DNA from: G001797105 sp964528155
Lineage (GTDB): Bacteria; Chloroflexota; Anaerolineae; Anaerolineales; E44-bin32
Reading direction: 5' to 3'
DNA length: 24,327 nt
Assembly (NCBI GenBank): GCA_964528155.1
Contig: CAZGRL010000055.1
Span: 1 to 24,327 of the forward strand
The position numbers and the translations under genes were made by a program. Within the stretch, counting starts at the first letter, position 1, and each line of letters opens with the position of its first letter. The notes below the pieces were generated by a model that was not told the DNA's origin, ran no database searches, and was given only the letters and a program-made list of their open reading frames with translations. Positions 1 through 8,524 of this stretch are shown here, in pieces.

Positions 1-861
1 CTGACGCGTGAACTCCCTCCAGACATCGCTGCCCGAGAATACGCGCGCGTTGTACCAGAGACCGGGAGCCTGTACAAGGACAAACGCCGACGGGGGGAGC
101 AGGTCGGCCGCGCGAATGCCGCGGCGTGCTCGCCAGGCACCGACGAGGAGGCCGCCGACGGCAAGGTCCGCCAAGGCAACGGCGAATGGCTGGAGGGGGA
201 TGATCGCGGCGGCGGCCACTGTGGCCAGGAGCCACACGCTGATCCGCCGCGACGCCATGTAGCTGTGATACGTCACGATTGTGACAAGCATGAGCGCCGC
301 CACGACGGCGAAGTGGGGAAACGTGGCCAGGCTGAAGAAGACGTAAAGGTCGATGAGCCAGAAGTCGATCGGCGAGATGGATCGATCCGGCAGCCACCCC
401 AGGATGAGCAGCAACCAGCCTATCCCTGAGGCTGTCGCGGCCAGGGCAAAGCCCGTTCGTCTGAGGGAGACAGCGGGAAAGGCCCGGGCCATGAGCCAGT
501 AGATGGCAAGCAGGGCCGCCATCCCCGCCAGAACCCGGCTGACCTGGTAGCCCAGGGGCATGCTCCAGCGAAAGAAGGCCGCCATGTGGCCGAGCAGGAC
601 GTACGCCAGCTTGACATAAGCCGGACTTGTCGGCTCAGATGTGAACAGCAGACGATAGCCCCACTCCCCATGGGCTCCGAGCTGCATGGCCCCGAGGTGG
701 ACGGCGAAGTCCGGACGGTCGAAGACGGTTCCAGCAAACACCCGACCCGGGGTATTCACCAAGTAGCCCGCCAGGACCGGCAAGGAGCCTATCAGCAGGA
801 TTATGACCGATGCCGCGCCGGCCCAGAGCCATTCTGAGCGGCGGATGACGGTCGGGCTCAT
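1..861 (-). CDS. Polytopic membrane protein, probable GT-C type glycosyltransferase (partial, C-terminus beyond window)
   Basis: An uninterrupted frame of 287 codons runs leftward from an ATG at 861 off the left edge, so only the N-terminal part is visible. The start overlaps the TGA of the upstream gene as ATGA (858-861), which implies translational coupling in one operon. A first membrane helix lies at about residues 12-34. It is followed by a loop with D48 and D51 (FDRPDFAVHLGAM), the place where GT-C enzymes carry their acidic catalytic residue. Further hydrophobic segments follow at about 80-150, 160-200 and 210-250. No named family is recognised with certainty. GT-C membership is inferred from the topology, the loop acids and the neighbours. 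It does not resemble the gene that follows the second copy of the duplicated unit (6869-8413). Confidence 0.75.
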   Translation of the reverse strand, partial: MSPTVIRRSEWLWAGAASVIILLIGSLPVLAGYLVNTPGRVFAGTVFDRPDFAVHLGAMQLGAHGEWGYRLLFTSEPTSPAYVKLAYVLLGHMAAFFRWSMPLGYQVSRVLAGMAALLAIYWLMARAFPAVSLRRTGFALAATASGIGWLLLILGWLPDRSISPIDFWLIDLYVFFSLATFPHFAVVAALMLVTIVTYHSYMASRRISVWLLATVAAAAIIPLQPFAVALADLAVGGLLVGAWRARRGIRAADLLPPSAFVLVQAPGLWYNARVFSGSDVWREFTRQ

Positions 862-2441
862 GGGGTCGTCAGAGCCAGGGCATGGGCGCGATCCACCTCG
901 CCTCCCGGCGAACGGTCCGCCTTGTGGGGGCGGACGTAATGGTAGACGGAAAGCTCCCCAAATTCCCGCACATCCTCAAGCCAGAAATGAGCCCCGAGCC
1001 AGTCGAGAGCCGGATGGCTCAGGACACCCTGGGCACGATAGTCTTCGACCTCGCGGGGGAAGATGACAAACCATACCCCATCGGCGTCACCGACTGCCTG
1101 GGCGATGCTGTCCTGTGCGATCAGCCCAAGCACCTCTTGGGTTGGCAGCGCCAGGGTATCCGAACCGGTCCCTGGCGGATCCGCCAGGTATTCCTGGCCG
1201 AGACCTGGGGCATAGTAGATGGCCGGCAAGGCTGTGATCTTGTTGCTGTGAACGATGATCTCCCCTGGCTGGCTGTTGGCGGCAAGGTAGATGTCCAGTT
1301 CCCTGAAGGGCGCGTAAGGGAATCCCTGGTAGGTGATCCAACCGAAGAGCCCCAGCCCAAAGGCCACCACCATGGCGCCTCGCCCGAGAAACATCATGCC
1401 CTTGCCGAGATCCGGGCGAGCGACTGACCAGCCGATCCAGATCAGAAAGGCCGCTCCAGCGGGCAACATCGCACGATCGAGATACACCGGTTGGATCAGC
1501 GAGGCAAGCAGCATGAACAGGACCGGTGCGCTGGCGAGAAAGGAGAACCAGAGTGCCCGACGCGCTGCAGCTTCGTGGCGCAGCCACGCACGACGAATCG
1601 CAAGAAGTCCAAGGGCAACAAGCAGCAGACCACAGAACAGGCTCACCGGCAGCGCCCAGGGGGGTACGGGCAGGCCGCTAACGTATACGAGCAGCGTGGT
1701 GACCAGATCGGCCGGACCAGGGCGCCCGATCCAATACGCCTGTCGAATCCGCGCCAGCTGGCTTGGAAGACGGAGCAGCCAGGGCAGATACAAGACCAGC
1801 GCGCCCGCTCCGGCGAGCACCATCGATCGGATGATGGACCAACTCCGGAATGCCAACGAACTCAGCGCCAGAGCCGCCAGGTAGGCGGCGGCCAGGTTGT
1901 GGGTGTACTGCGCCGCAGCGGCCAGGCCGGCGAAAGCAATCCAATGCCCTGCGCTGCCGCCGTGAGTCCCTTTCCAGAAAGCGATCGTCGCTCCCAGGAG
2001 CAAGAGCGCCAGGAGCCCATACATCCGTACCTCCTGCGCGTAGTGAACTTGGAAAGGGGAGAGGGCGATCGCCCAGCCGGCCACCGCGCCCACCCGTTCG
2101 TCGAAGACCATCCGGGCCAAGATGTACCCAACGGCGACAACACCCAGGCCGATGATGAGGGACAGGGCGCGCACCGAAAGCGGGGACGTCCCGAAAATCC
2201 GACCCCACCCCCAAAGCAGGGAGTAGTAGAGCAGCGGATGAACATCGGCGGCCACGCCGGACTCAACCGTGAGCGTGCCTCGAACCATCGCCGGGATGCC
2301 CTTTGCAGAGAAGAGCACGGCGAAGGCTTCGTCGTACCACATCGGTCGGGCAACCAGATTCGGCAGCCGCAGAATCAGGCTGACCGCCATGATTGATAGC
2401 AAGGGCCGCCCGGCCAACCTCCTGAGGTTGTCTCTTAGCAT
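858..2441 (-). CDS. GT39/PMT-like membrane glycosyltransferase, 'WYDE' type (copy 1)
   Basis: A protein of 527 residues if it starts at the ATG at 2441. The frame stays open to 2531, but the extra 30 residues are hydrophilic and poorly positioned before helix 1. Helix 1 (about 13-30) is followed by MWYDE with D37/E38, the expected acidic pair of the first extracytoplasmic loop, and by DVHP at 66-69, a motif common in PMT/ArnT-like proteins. About ten further hydrophobic helices precede a soluble C-terminal part that contains HSNKI and VWFVIFP. The family transfers a sugar from a polyprenyl-phosphate donor on the outer face of the membrane; the donor and acceptor here are unknown. It is a clear paralog of 8525-10075, sharing the loop motif, LSPFQVHY, EYTHNLAA/QYTHNLAA and the C-terminal block. 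It is followed at once by the partial gene at 861 (ATGA overlap). Confidence 0.88.
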   Translation of the reverse strand: MLRDNLRRLAGRPLLSIMAVSLILRLPNLVARPMWYDEAFAVLFSAKGIPAMVRGTLTVESGVAADVHPLLYYSLLWGWGRIFGTSPLSVRALSLIIGLGVVAVGYILARMVFDERVGAVAGWAIALSPFQVHYAQEVRMYGLLALLLLGATIAFWKGTHGGSAGHWIAFAGLAAAAQYTHNLAAAYLAALALSSLAFRSWSIIRSMVLAGAGALVLYLPWLLRLPSQLARIRQAYWIGRPGPADLVTTLLVYVSGLPVPPWALPVSLFCGLLLVALGLLAIRRAWLRHEAAARRALWFSFLASAPVLFMLLASLIQPVYLDRAMLPAGAAFLIWIGWSVARPDLGKGMMFLGRGAMVVAFGLGLFGWITYQGFPYAPFRELDIYLAANSQPGEIIVHSNKITALPAIYYAPGLGQEYLADPPGTGSDTLALPTQEVLGLIAQDSIAQAVGDADGVWFVIFPREVEDYRAQGVLSHPALDWLGAHFWLEDVREFGELSVYHYVRPHKADRSPGGEVDRAHALALTTP

Positions 2442-2696
2442 ACCCTGCCCAAGCCTCACTTCCAGCGGCCCACGCCACTCCGTCCTCGCCCTATCTGTGC
2501 CTGCGGCAGCGACGGAAGCCATGAGTGCCATCGCGCTCTATGCGCGCCATCTCGCACGCTGGTTGCGCCATGGCCGAGGGGACTCGACCGCCGTTCTCGA
2601 AGCCGTGAACAGGAGGGACCGCAGGTTGACGAGTCTCCTGCCAGCCCTCGATGGCGCTCCGGGGAAAACCCGCATCGGATCGCAGGGGACAAAGTG

Positions 2697-4949
2697 CTAG
2701 GGCAGCTTGTACAGAACATACACGCCATCCCAATCCTTGATTTCGGTGAGTTCATGCTCGGTGAGGCGATCGAGTTCTTGCCAGTCCTGCTCTGACAAGG
2801 GGTCGAAGCGCGCACGTTTGATCTCTTGCGCGCCCTGATTGAAAAGGAGCACGTGGGTGATGCCCTCGTGTTTCCAATGCTGGGCTGCCGACTGGGCGTC
2901 AAAGCCGAGCCGTCTCAAGTGCCACCACCGATCGAGCAGCGCGTCGGGCTCGCATTGGGCGGCGCCTGAGCACCAGTAGGCGCGGGGCTCCCAGAGGAAC
3001 ACGATCCGGGACCCTTCTGGGAGCTGGCTCACTTCATCCATGGCCAACGAGTAGACCCCCAACTGTGAGACCAGATAGTCCTGCGTGCTCTCGCTCCCCG
3101 TCAGAACCCGTAGCGGTGAGGACCGGATGAAGCTCAGGGACGATGAAAGCAGCGTCAGCGCGAGGACAAATCCCACGAGACCACCGGCCACGAACTGCAC
3201 TGAGAATCCCTTCTGGCTCACGGATCTGAGTGAGTCGAACCCGAGGCCAGCCAGGGCGGCCAGCATCGGGAAGATCGGGAATAGCAACCGGGTCTGAACA
3301 AGGAGATTGGAATATGCCAATTCAGCCAGCCAGGCGCCATACGTCACGAAGGAAACGATCAGCAATCCCTTGGCCCAACGCCGCGTTTCAGGCGAGCGGT
3401 GCCGCCACTCGAGGAAAACAAAGGGGAGAAGGGCCAGGAGCAACGGTCCGGTCGTAGCGCTATAGGGTGGATGGCCTTCGACGATACCGCCTTCGACGCC
3501 AAACAAGGTCGCCTCGATGGGCGCGACGAGCACGCGGGCCAAGCCCAGGCCTGTCCCAGGCCGGCTGTACCAATACCCGCGCAGTGCATCCCAAAACGCG
3601 CCCGGAAGGAAGAAGGGATAGACCGGATTGCCCGTCAGGATCAGGTTTCTAGCCAGGAAAGGGGCCACAAAGACGCCGAAGAAGAAACCGAAGCCTGCAA
3701 CCCTCCGCAGCGAGCGGCTCCGCACGGCGAGGAAGATCGCCAGGCCCAGCACGATTCCGACCGCGGTGTACTTCGAAGCGAAAGCCTGCGCGGCGAAGAA
3801 CGCGGCCAGGACCCAAGGCGAGTGAAATACCCCCGATAGGCTGCCAAGCCACGATCGAACTGCGGCGGTTCTCGACGCAGGGTTGTTGGACATTGCTGCC
3901 GACCCTGGGTCCACACGGCGACCCTCATCCAGCGGTTGCCGCTCCATGGATTCTGTATGTGTCCCCGAATTCCGACCCGCCTGGGCGGCCAAGGCGAGAT
4001 GTCCGGCGGAGTCGTTGTCTGCAGCCGACATCTCCCTATGTCCCTGGGCGTCGAAGCGACTCCCACCTGCATCCTCCGATGTCGCCTCGCCGAGAACCAC
4101 AAATGCTGCCAGCGCCGCGAACATGGGAATCCAATCGACATAAGCCCACCCTGCCAACAGCGCAGCCGAAGGGACGCCCAGCAACAGCGCAGACGCCAGC
4201 CAGCCGCGCCCTGGGGCCAGCCGTCGGGCAACGCCTGCAAGCAAGGCGATGGTCAAGAGGGCGAAGGTGAAATGAAAGAGCTGAGCCAGTTCCGGGCCCG
4301 TCAGGAGCATGGCCCAGGTGAAGAGCATCGATCCACCCTGGGGAAACCCCAGGTAGGCCAGATCGAGGTTGTGCACCAGGCCGTGGGCCTGGATATCCAG
4401 CTTCGGACCCATGAGATGGTACACAAGTGCGTCCCAGGCGGTCGGAGGGGACAGGGCGCGCAGGAAGGCAAATCCCAGGGTGGCCAGGACGAAGAGGCTG
4501 AGAAGGCGGTCGGACCAGTCGGATGGCATTGCTGGGCGGGCGCGCCATCCCTCGCGCAGGAATTGGCGAATGGTGGGTGGCAGAGCCAGGAGAAGGAAGG
4601 CCCAGGCCAACATGGGCCAGTAACCCCGTACGGCGCCAAGGCCGAGCATCAACAGACTGAGGACGCCGAGGCCAAAGCCCAGCCGCAGGACGAACTGCTC
4701 GCGAAGGATGAAGCGTCGCAGGCCTGGGACCGCCAGCCGCCCAAGCCAATAGCACAGGCTCAGGCTGCCCACCCACGTCCCGAGCGTCAGCATGAGGCGA
4801 CCGATTGCAGCCGCCTGCTGTGAAGTGAGCGGCTTATGGACCACGTAGTACGCCAGGACGATGGCGACGATCCAGCAGATCGTGACCGCAGGTAAAAGGA
4901 ACTGCCGTGCTGTTCGCGCGGCAGGTCCGGGGGGGTCTCCCTCGGTCAT
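2697..4949 (-). CDS. Large GT-C type membrane glycosyltransferase with hydrophilic insert
   Basis: A protein of 750 residues from the ATG at 4949. The frame also opens at a TTG at 4976, but the ATG has AAGG about ten bases upstream and leaves a normal short tail before helix 1. The loop motif TAWDALVYHLMGPK carries D173, as in a family of Chloroflexota membrane proteins resembling GT39. Many transmembrane helices are interrupted by an unusual hydrophilic stretch of about 80 residues (about 287-367). The C-terminal 110 residues form a soluble domain with LWEPR, CEPDALLDRWW and a terminal DWDGVYVLYKLP. This C-terminal domain is what survives in the remnant at 10160-10510. It lies between the GT87-like gene (5056-6300) and the WYDE gene (858-2441), with gaps of 106 and 255 bases, presumably in one operon. 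The transferred sugar is unknown. Confidence 0.85.
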   Translation of the reverse strand: MTEGDPPGPAARTARQFLLPAVTICWIVAIVLAYYVVHKPLTSQQAAAIGRLMLTLGTWVGSLSLCYWLGRLAVPGLRRFILREQFVLRLGFGLGVLSLLMLGLGAVRGYWPMLAWAFLLLALPPTIRQFLREGWRARPAMPSDWSDRLLSLFVLATLGFAFLRALSPPTAWDALVYHLMGPKLDIQAHGLVHNLDLAYLGFPQGGSMLFTWAMLLTGPELAQLFHFTFALLTIALLAGVARRLAPGRGWLASALLLGVPSAALLAGWAYVDWIPMFAALAAFVVLGEATSEDAGGSRFDAQGHREMSAADNDSAGHLALAAQAGRNSGTHTESMERQPLDEGRRVDPGSAAMSNNPASRTAAVRSWLGSLSGVFHSPWVLAAFFAAQAFASKYTAVGIVLGLAIFLAVRSRSLRRVAGFGFFFGVFVAPFLARNLILTGNPVYPFFLPGAFWDALRGYWYSRPGTGLGLARVLVAPIEATLFGVEGGIVEGHPPYSATTGPLLLALLPFVFLEWRHRSPETRRWAKGLLIVSFVTYGAWLAELAYSNLLVQTRLLFPIFPMLAALAGLGFDSLRSVSQKGFSVQFVAGGLVGFVLALTLLSSSLSFIRSSPLRVLTGSESTQDYLVSQLGVYSLAMDEVSQLPEGSRIVFLWEPRAYWCSGAAQCEPDALLDRWWHLRRLGFDAQSAAQHWKHEGITHVLLFNQGAQEIKRARFDPLSEQDWQELDRLTEHELTEIKDWDGVYVLYKLP

Positions 4950-5055
4950 CCCACTCGGGCCTTCATCCTGGCGCAAGCCACACCTTCACACTCCCAGCTC
5001 CCAGGAAATGCCTTCCGCGCCCGACCTCGCGCTCACGCCCCATGCCAGGTTTCCC

Positions 5056-6300
5056 TCAAGCAGCAGTCTCCGGGGCTTCACGCGGTACCCGCGTCGCGCG
5101 CCGCGGTACTACGAGCCATAAGAATCCAAGCGTCCACGGCAGGATGGGGGACATGACTTGGTGTTCGACCGGGTACCTCAGGCTGGCGGTCGAGATAGGC
5201 GGGAGCCACGAGAGCACCCACAGGCCAGCGCCGAACAAAGCAAGCAGTCCACAGCCAATCCATGCCCCATTGCGGCCTCGGACCCACACCGCTTTCAAGA
5301 TACCGAAGAGAGGGATCAGCAGGACCACCTGGTTGACAATGGCGATCTGCGGGGAGATCAACATTGAGATGATCAAGGTCGCCCCGAAAGCCCATAACAA
5401 GTGTTCAGCCCCCGCGTTCCTTGCCGCTCCCCACCAATAGACGCCGGCCAGGACGACCAGAGCCGCGACGGCGAGCGGGTAGAGCCAGGAAGCAGCGCCG
5501 AGGCAACACCGGTCCACCGCAAGCGCCACTGGGGGCAGGAACGGGCTGTAGTTGGCGTATTCTCCCAGCCTTTGACCAAACTCCGTCAACCAGGTTGGCA
5601 AGATCAGGAACGGAACGATCAGCAGCACACCAACCGTCGAGGCCAGGCCCAGCGCCAGCTTTCCGCGTCGCCTCGCCAGGGACCAAAGGAAGATAGAAGG
5701 AACCAACAGAAATGAAATCTGGGGTTTGATGAGCGAGAGGCCGAGTGTCACGCCCGCCAGCCAGTCACGATGCTTGATGATAGCCCAGGCGGCCAGGGCA
5801 AGCAGGGCGAAGGCGGGGATTGCAAGCTGGCCCAGGAGGAAGCTCCAGACAATCGGGTAGAAGGTGAGGCTCCAAGCCGCCATGCCGAGGCGACCGTTTC
5901 CTGCTTTCGGCCATGCCCAGATAGAGGTTGTCAACGCGATCCCCAGGATCACCAAGGCTTGCAAGACCGCCAGCCAGGTAGCCTGTGCCCATGACAAGGG
6001 CAGGAGTCCGAAGGGGATTGCCAGGAGCGCCACATAGAGTGGATAGGCGAACGCGTGAACGTCCTCCCCGGGCAGCGGGTAACGTCCGTAGGCCTGTAAC
6101 TGAATCTGTTGGGTGACCTGCGCCGAGTATGGATCCTGCCCGCGGAGCACCGCCTGGGCAGCGGCATGGATCGGCTGGAAATCCCAGATAACAAAGGCAC
6201 CCTGTTGGGAAAACAGCGCATGGATTGCAGCTGAGTCTGCAGTCAGAAGCACGACAACTGCGAGGACGACCGCCAGGGTCTTCTTCCATCCGGCCGTCAC
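5056..6300 (-). CDS. GT87/DUF2029-like membrane mannosyl-type glycosyltransferase (copy 1)
   Basis: A protein of 414 residues starting at GTG 6300, with AAGGGA a few bases upstream that fixes this start. Helix 1 (about 8-24) is followed by VIWDF with D40 and by GQDPY (54-58), the arrangement typical of GT87/DUF2029 proteins such as the polyprenyl-phosphomannose dependent enzymes of actinobacteria. About nine more helices follow, with a GQLAIP segment and LGLSLIKPQ, both recurrent in that family. The short basic C-terminus ends in the cytoplasm or is free. It is the first gene of the leftward unit 6300 to 1. The promoter-like pair at 6401-6429 lies about 100 bases upstream. It is a paralog of 10537-11754. 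The exact sugar donor is inferred only from the family. Confidence 0.85.
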   Translation of the reverse strand: MTAGWKKTLAVVLAVVVLLTADSAAIHALFSQQGAFVIWDFQPIHAAAQAVLRGQDPYSAQVTQQIQLQAYGRYPLPGEDVHAFAYPLYVALLAIPFGLLPLSWAQATWLAVLQALVILGIALTTSIWAWPKAGNGRLGMAAWSLTFYPIVWSFLLGQLAIPAFALLALAAWAIIKHRDWLAGVTLGLSLIKPQISFLLVPSIFLWSLARRRGKLALGLASTVGVLLIVPFLILPTWLTEFGQRLGEYANYSPFLPPVALAVDRCCLGAASWLYPLAVAALVVLAGVYWWGAARNAGAEHLLWAFGATLIISMLISPQIAIVNQVVLLIPLFGILKAVWVRGRNGAWIGCGLLALFGAGLWVLSWLPPISTASLRYPVEHQVMSPILPWTLGFLWLVVPRRATRVPREAPETAA

Positions 6301-6868
6301 GCGGGTCCCTTGCCATTCCGATTGCTGATGCGCCAGCTATCCATTCCCATGATCTGCCCGGGATGTTCCGCCGCTCTCTGTGCGGTGCGTCAAGCCGGGT
6401 ATTCTAGGTCCATTCCGGAAGGGAGACAAACCGAGAGGCTGCAGGCGTGCATCCCGCGTGGTGTGGCCTCGCCGTCTTTGCCTTGACCGGGCGGTGCCTC
6501 AAGAGGCCTATCGAAGAGAGGAAGATGGCCACGTCCGGATCTTTTGCTTCGCCAGAATCCCTGATATAGCCTTTTCTTCCTTCAGCTCGCGGCATGTGGG
6601 GCTGCTCCCCGTATTCCCCCCCGACTGGCCGCTGTTATATCGATAGGGACACACCCGGATAAGGGCGGCGCATCCTGGTCGAGAACGCGTCCGTGCGCAA
6701 TCGGCTCCGGGAGGATAGGAGGTGTCCCAAGGGGACCTTTTCGGAGCAGGGAAAGCGCCGCATCTGCGCGTCTCCTTCATCCGAGACATTGATCTTGAGA
6801 CAGCCCCGAGCTAAACGCTGTTCTCCCTGGGAGGCGCTATCCCCGTGTGGGCGCGCAGCCGAGGTCAG
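6301..6868. other. Intergenic stretch, no convincing gene
   Basis: This stretch of 568 bases separates the stop of 6869-8413 from the start of 5056-6300. Frames of 60-90 codons exist on both strands, but none has membrane-protein or other recognisable character, and none has a good ribosome binding site. It contains the promoter-like pair at 6401-6429 (minus strand). A weak hairpin at about 6720-6738 followed by TTTT reads on the plus strand, where there is no gene. The break suggests that 6300 to 1 is transcribed separately from 11754 to 6869. Confidence 0.6.
6401..6429 (-). promoter_or_regulatory. Sigma-70 type promoter candidate for the 6300-1 operon
   Basis: On the minus strand TTGTCT (6429-6424) is followed after 17 bases by TAGAAT (6406-6401). 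This matches four of six and five of six consensus positions at ideal spacing. Transcription would begin near 6394, giving a leader of roughly 94 bases before the GTG at 6300. The call rests on motif matching only. Confidence 0.5.
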
Positions 6869-8413
6869 CTAGCGTTCCGCTGCAAAGTGGAAAACCGTCA
6901 CACCTTTGAAATCCCTCCTCTCCAACAAAGGCGGGCCCTGCCCCGAGATCCACTTCGAGATCGTGGGGTCCGCCTCACCAGTCGGATCAAAGGGTGGATT
7001 CCCGGCCACGAGGTGAGCATCTGTGCTGGCGTTCCAGAACACCAGCCAGGTTCCGCTGTGCCCACTTGCCAGTTGATCCAACGGCGTGATAACCCGGTTG
7101 ACCTCGAACACCACGGGCGTGACCGGCCCCGGATCATAGTAGGTCAACGGCACAGCGATCTGCAGATAGCGCAGGATGATGGTCTCGTCGGGGCGCGCCC
7201 GGGAGAGGTAGGCCGCGACGGAGCGCCAGTCCTCCTTGGCCTGCCCAGGGGCACTGAGCATCTCGAAAGATCCATACAGCAACGCCCCAAGGACGCATGC
7301 CACCACAGGGAGTTCCCATCGACCCGGAATAGAACTGATGCCCTGCGCGATCATCAAAGAGAACGCGGGCAACGAAAGAATCAGGAAGCGATCGACGTAC
7401 ACCGGCCGTTTGAGAGAGATGAGGAAGGTAGTCGTCACCGGCAGGAACGCCCACAACACGATCAGGGTCCAGACCTCTTTCCTGCGCCTCATGGCCCAGA
7501 CTCCTGCGGCGATCAGTCCGAGGCCCAGAGCGAGAGCAATCCAGTGGAAGCGAGCATCCTGCTGTGTGTATCCGACGGTCAGGTTGATCAGCGTGTACGG
7601 AAGGTCCATCAGCGTTGGCGCGGGGATCCATCCGATACCGAAATACCGCTCGGGGTTATGAGCGTACATGGCCACGAGCCATCCAAGAAAGGGGAGACCT
7701 GCCAGGAGTTGCAGCACAACCCAGATCCTGAACTGCCTGGCGTACGCCTTGAGGTTGAGCGCAAGATGCGCCAGCTGCACCAGAGGCAGGAAGAGTGCGA
7801 AATAGTGGGTCAGATAGGCAACGGCGCTGGCCAACACGAAGAGGGTGCTGCGCCGCAGGTTCGGACGCTCAAGGTACCGGTCGTACAAGAGCATGACCGC
7901 CGCGGCCATGAACGCCAGGAGCGCGTACATCCGGGCGTCACGCGCATACCAGAGGTGAAACGGTGAGACCGCGAACAAGAGACCCGCAAGAGCTCCGACC
8001 TTCTCCCCACCGAGGCGCTTCGCCAGAGCGTAGACCAGGGGGATGCTAAGAACGCCAAGAAGGGCTGACGGGAGCCGCACGACCCACTCGCTGTGGCCCA
8101 GTAGGAGCACCAATCTCTCGATGAAGTAGAAGAGCGGCGGATGGACGCCGTCCGCGGCGAGAACCTCCCAGGCCCTCGGCCATGGCAGGCGTGCGACGAG
8201 GACGCTGAAGGTCTCATCGTATGACAGACTCTGGCCGCCCAGGTTGTACATCGGCAGGATCAGGCCAAGACCTATAGCGAGCCACAGAAGGCGACGCCCA
8301 GCGAAGATGGTAGGTTTCACGACCTCCTGGCGACCCCCGATATTGGATTGACTGTCAGCAGCGAATCCGACCTTCACAGTGTCGAACCTCGCATCCTTAG
8401 CTCCACGCCCCAC
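6869..8413 (-). CDS. GT39/PMT-like membrane glycosyltransferase, 'SYDET' type
   Basis: The frame gives 514 residues from GTG 8413. Starts at GTG 8377 (GAGG nine bases upstream) and GTG 8320 (AGGAGG only two bases upstream) are also possible, so the N-terminus is uncertain by about 30 residues. Helix 1 (about 41-57) leads into LSYDETF with D66/E67, the acidic loop-1 pair. DGVHPPLFYFIERL, a variant of the D-HP motif, and LSPFHLWYARDARMYAL follow; all are typical of GT39-like bacterial proteins. Around ten helices precede a soluble C-terminal tail with YYDPGPVTPVVF. It lies 111 bases downstream of 8525-10075, probably in the same operon. It resembles the WYDE paralogs distantly but is not a third copy of them. 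Confidence 0.87.
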   Translation of the reverse strand: MGRGAKDARFDTVKVGFAADSQSNIGGRQEVVKPTIFAGRRLLWLAIGLGLILPMYNLGGQSLSYDETFSVLVARLPWPRAWEVLAADGVHPPLFYFIERLVLLLGHSEWVVRLPSALLGVLSIPLVYALAKRLGGEKVGALAGLLFAVSPFHLWYARDARMYALLAFMAAAVMLLYDRYLERPNLRRSTLFVLASAVAYLTHYFALFLPLVQLAHLALNLKAYARQFRIWVVLQLLAGLPFLGWLVAMYAHNPERYFGIGWIPAPTLMDLPYTLINLTVGYTQQDARFHWIALALGLGLIAAGVWAMRRRKEVWTLIVLWAFLPVTTTFLISLKRPVYVDRFLILSLPAFSLMIAQGISSIPGRWELPVVACVLGALLYGSFEMLSAPGQAKEDWRSVAAYLSRARPDETIILRYLQIAVPLTYYDPGPVTPVVFEVNRVITPLDQLASGHSGTWLVFWNASTDAHLVAGNPPFDPTGEADPTISKWISGQGPPLLERRDFKGVTVFHFAAER

Positions 8414-8524
8414 TCACCACAAATTGGCGGCTGGCTTCGTCTCGCCCGCACGGGCTGCACAGCGAGCACCCTCTAGACTCTTCGCACTCGCACAGTCGCA
8501 GTTTGATCACGTAGCCGCTGTCGG

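Noticed and set aside
1491..2396. Open frame of 301 codons on the plus strand
   Set aside because: It is antisense to the WYDE glycosyltransferase and encodes a Gln/Arg/Pro-rich nonsense product with no domain or ribosome binding site.
6404..6646. Small frames of 63 and 88 codons in the 6301-6868 spacer
   Set aside because: They overlap each other on opposite strands, lack ribosome binding sites and show no hydrophobic or domain character.
6719..6741. Hairpin followed by TTTT on the plus strand, terminator-like
   Set aside because: The stem is bulged with a tiny loop, and no plus-strand gene precedes it.
6845..7966. Open frame of 373 codons on the plus strand
   Set aside because: It is antisense to the SYDET glycosyltransferase, and its composition (His, Gln, Arg, Glu rich) is typical of a mirror frame in G+C-rich DNA.
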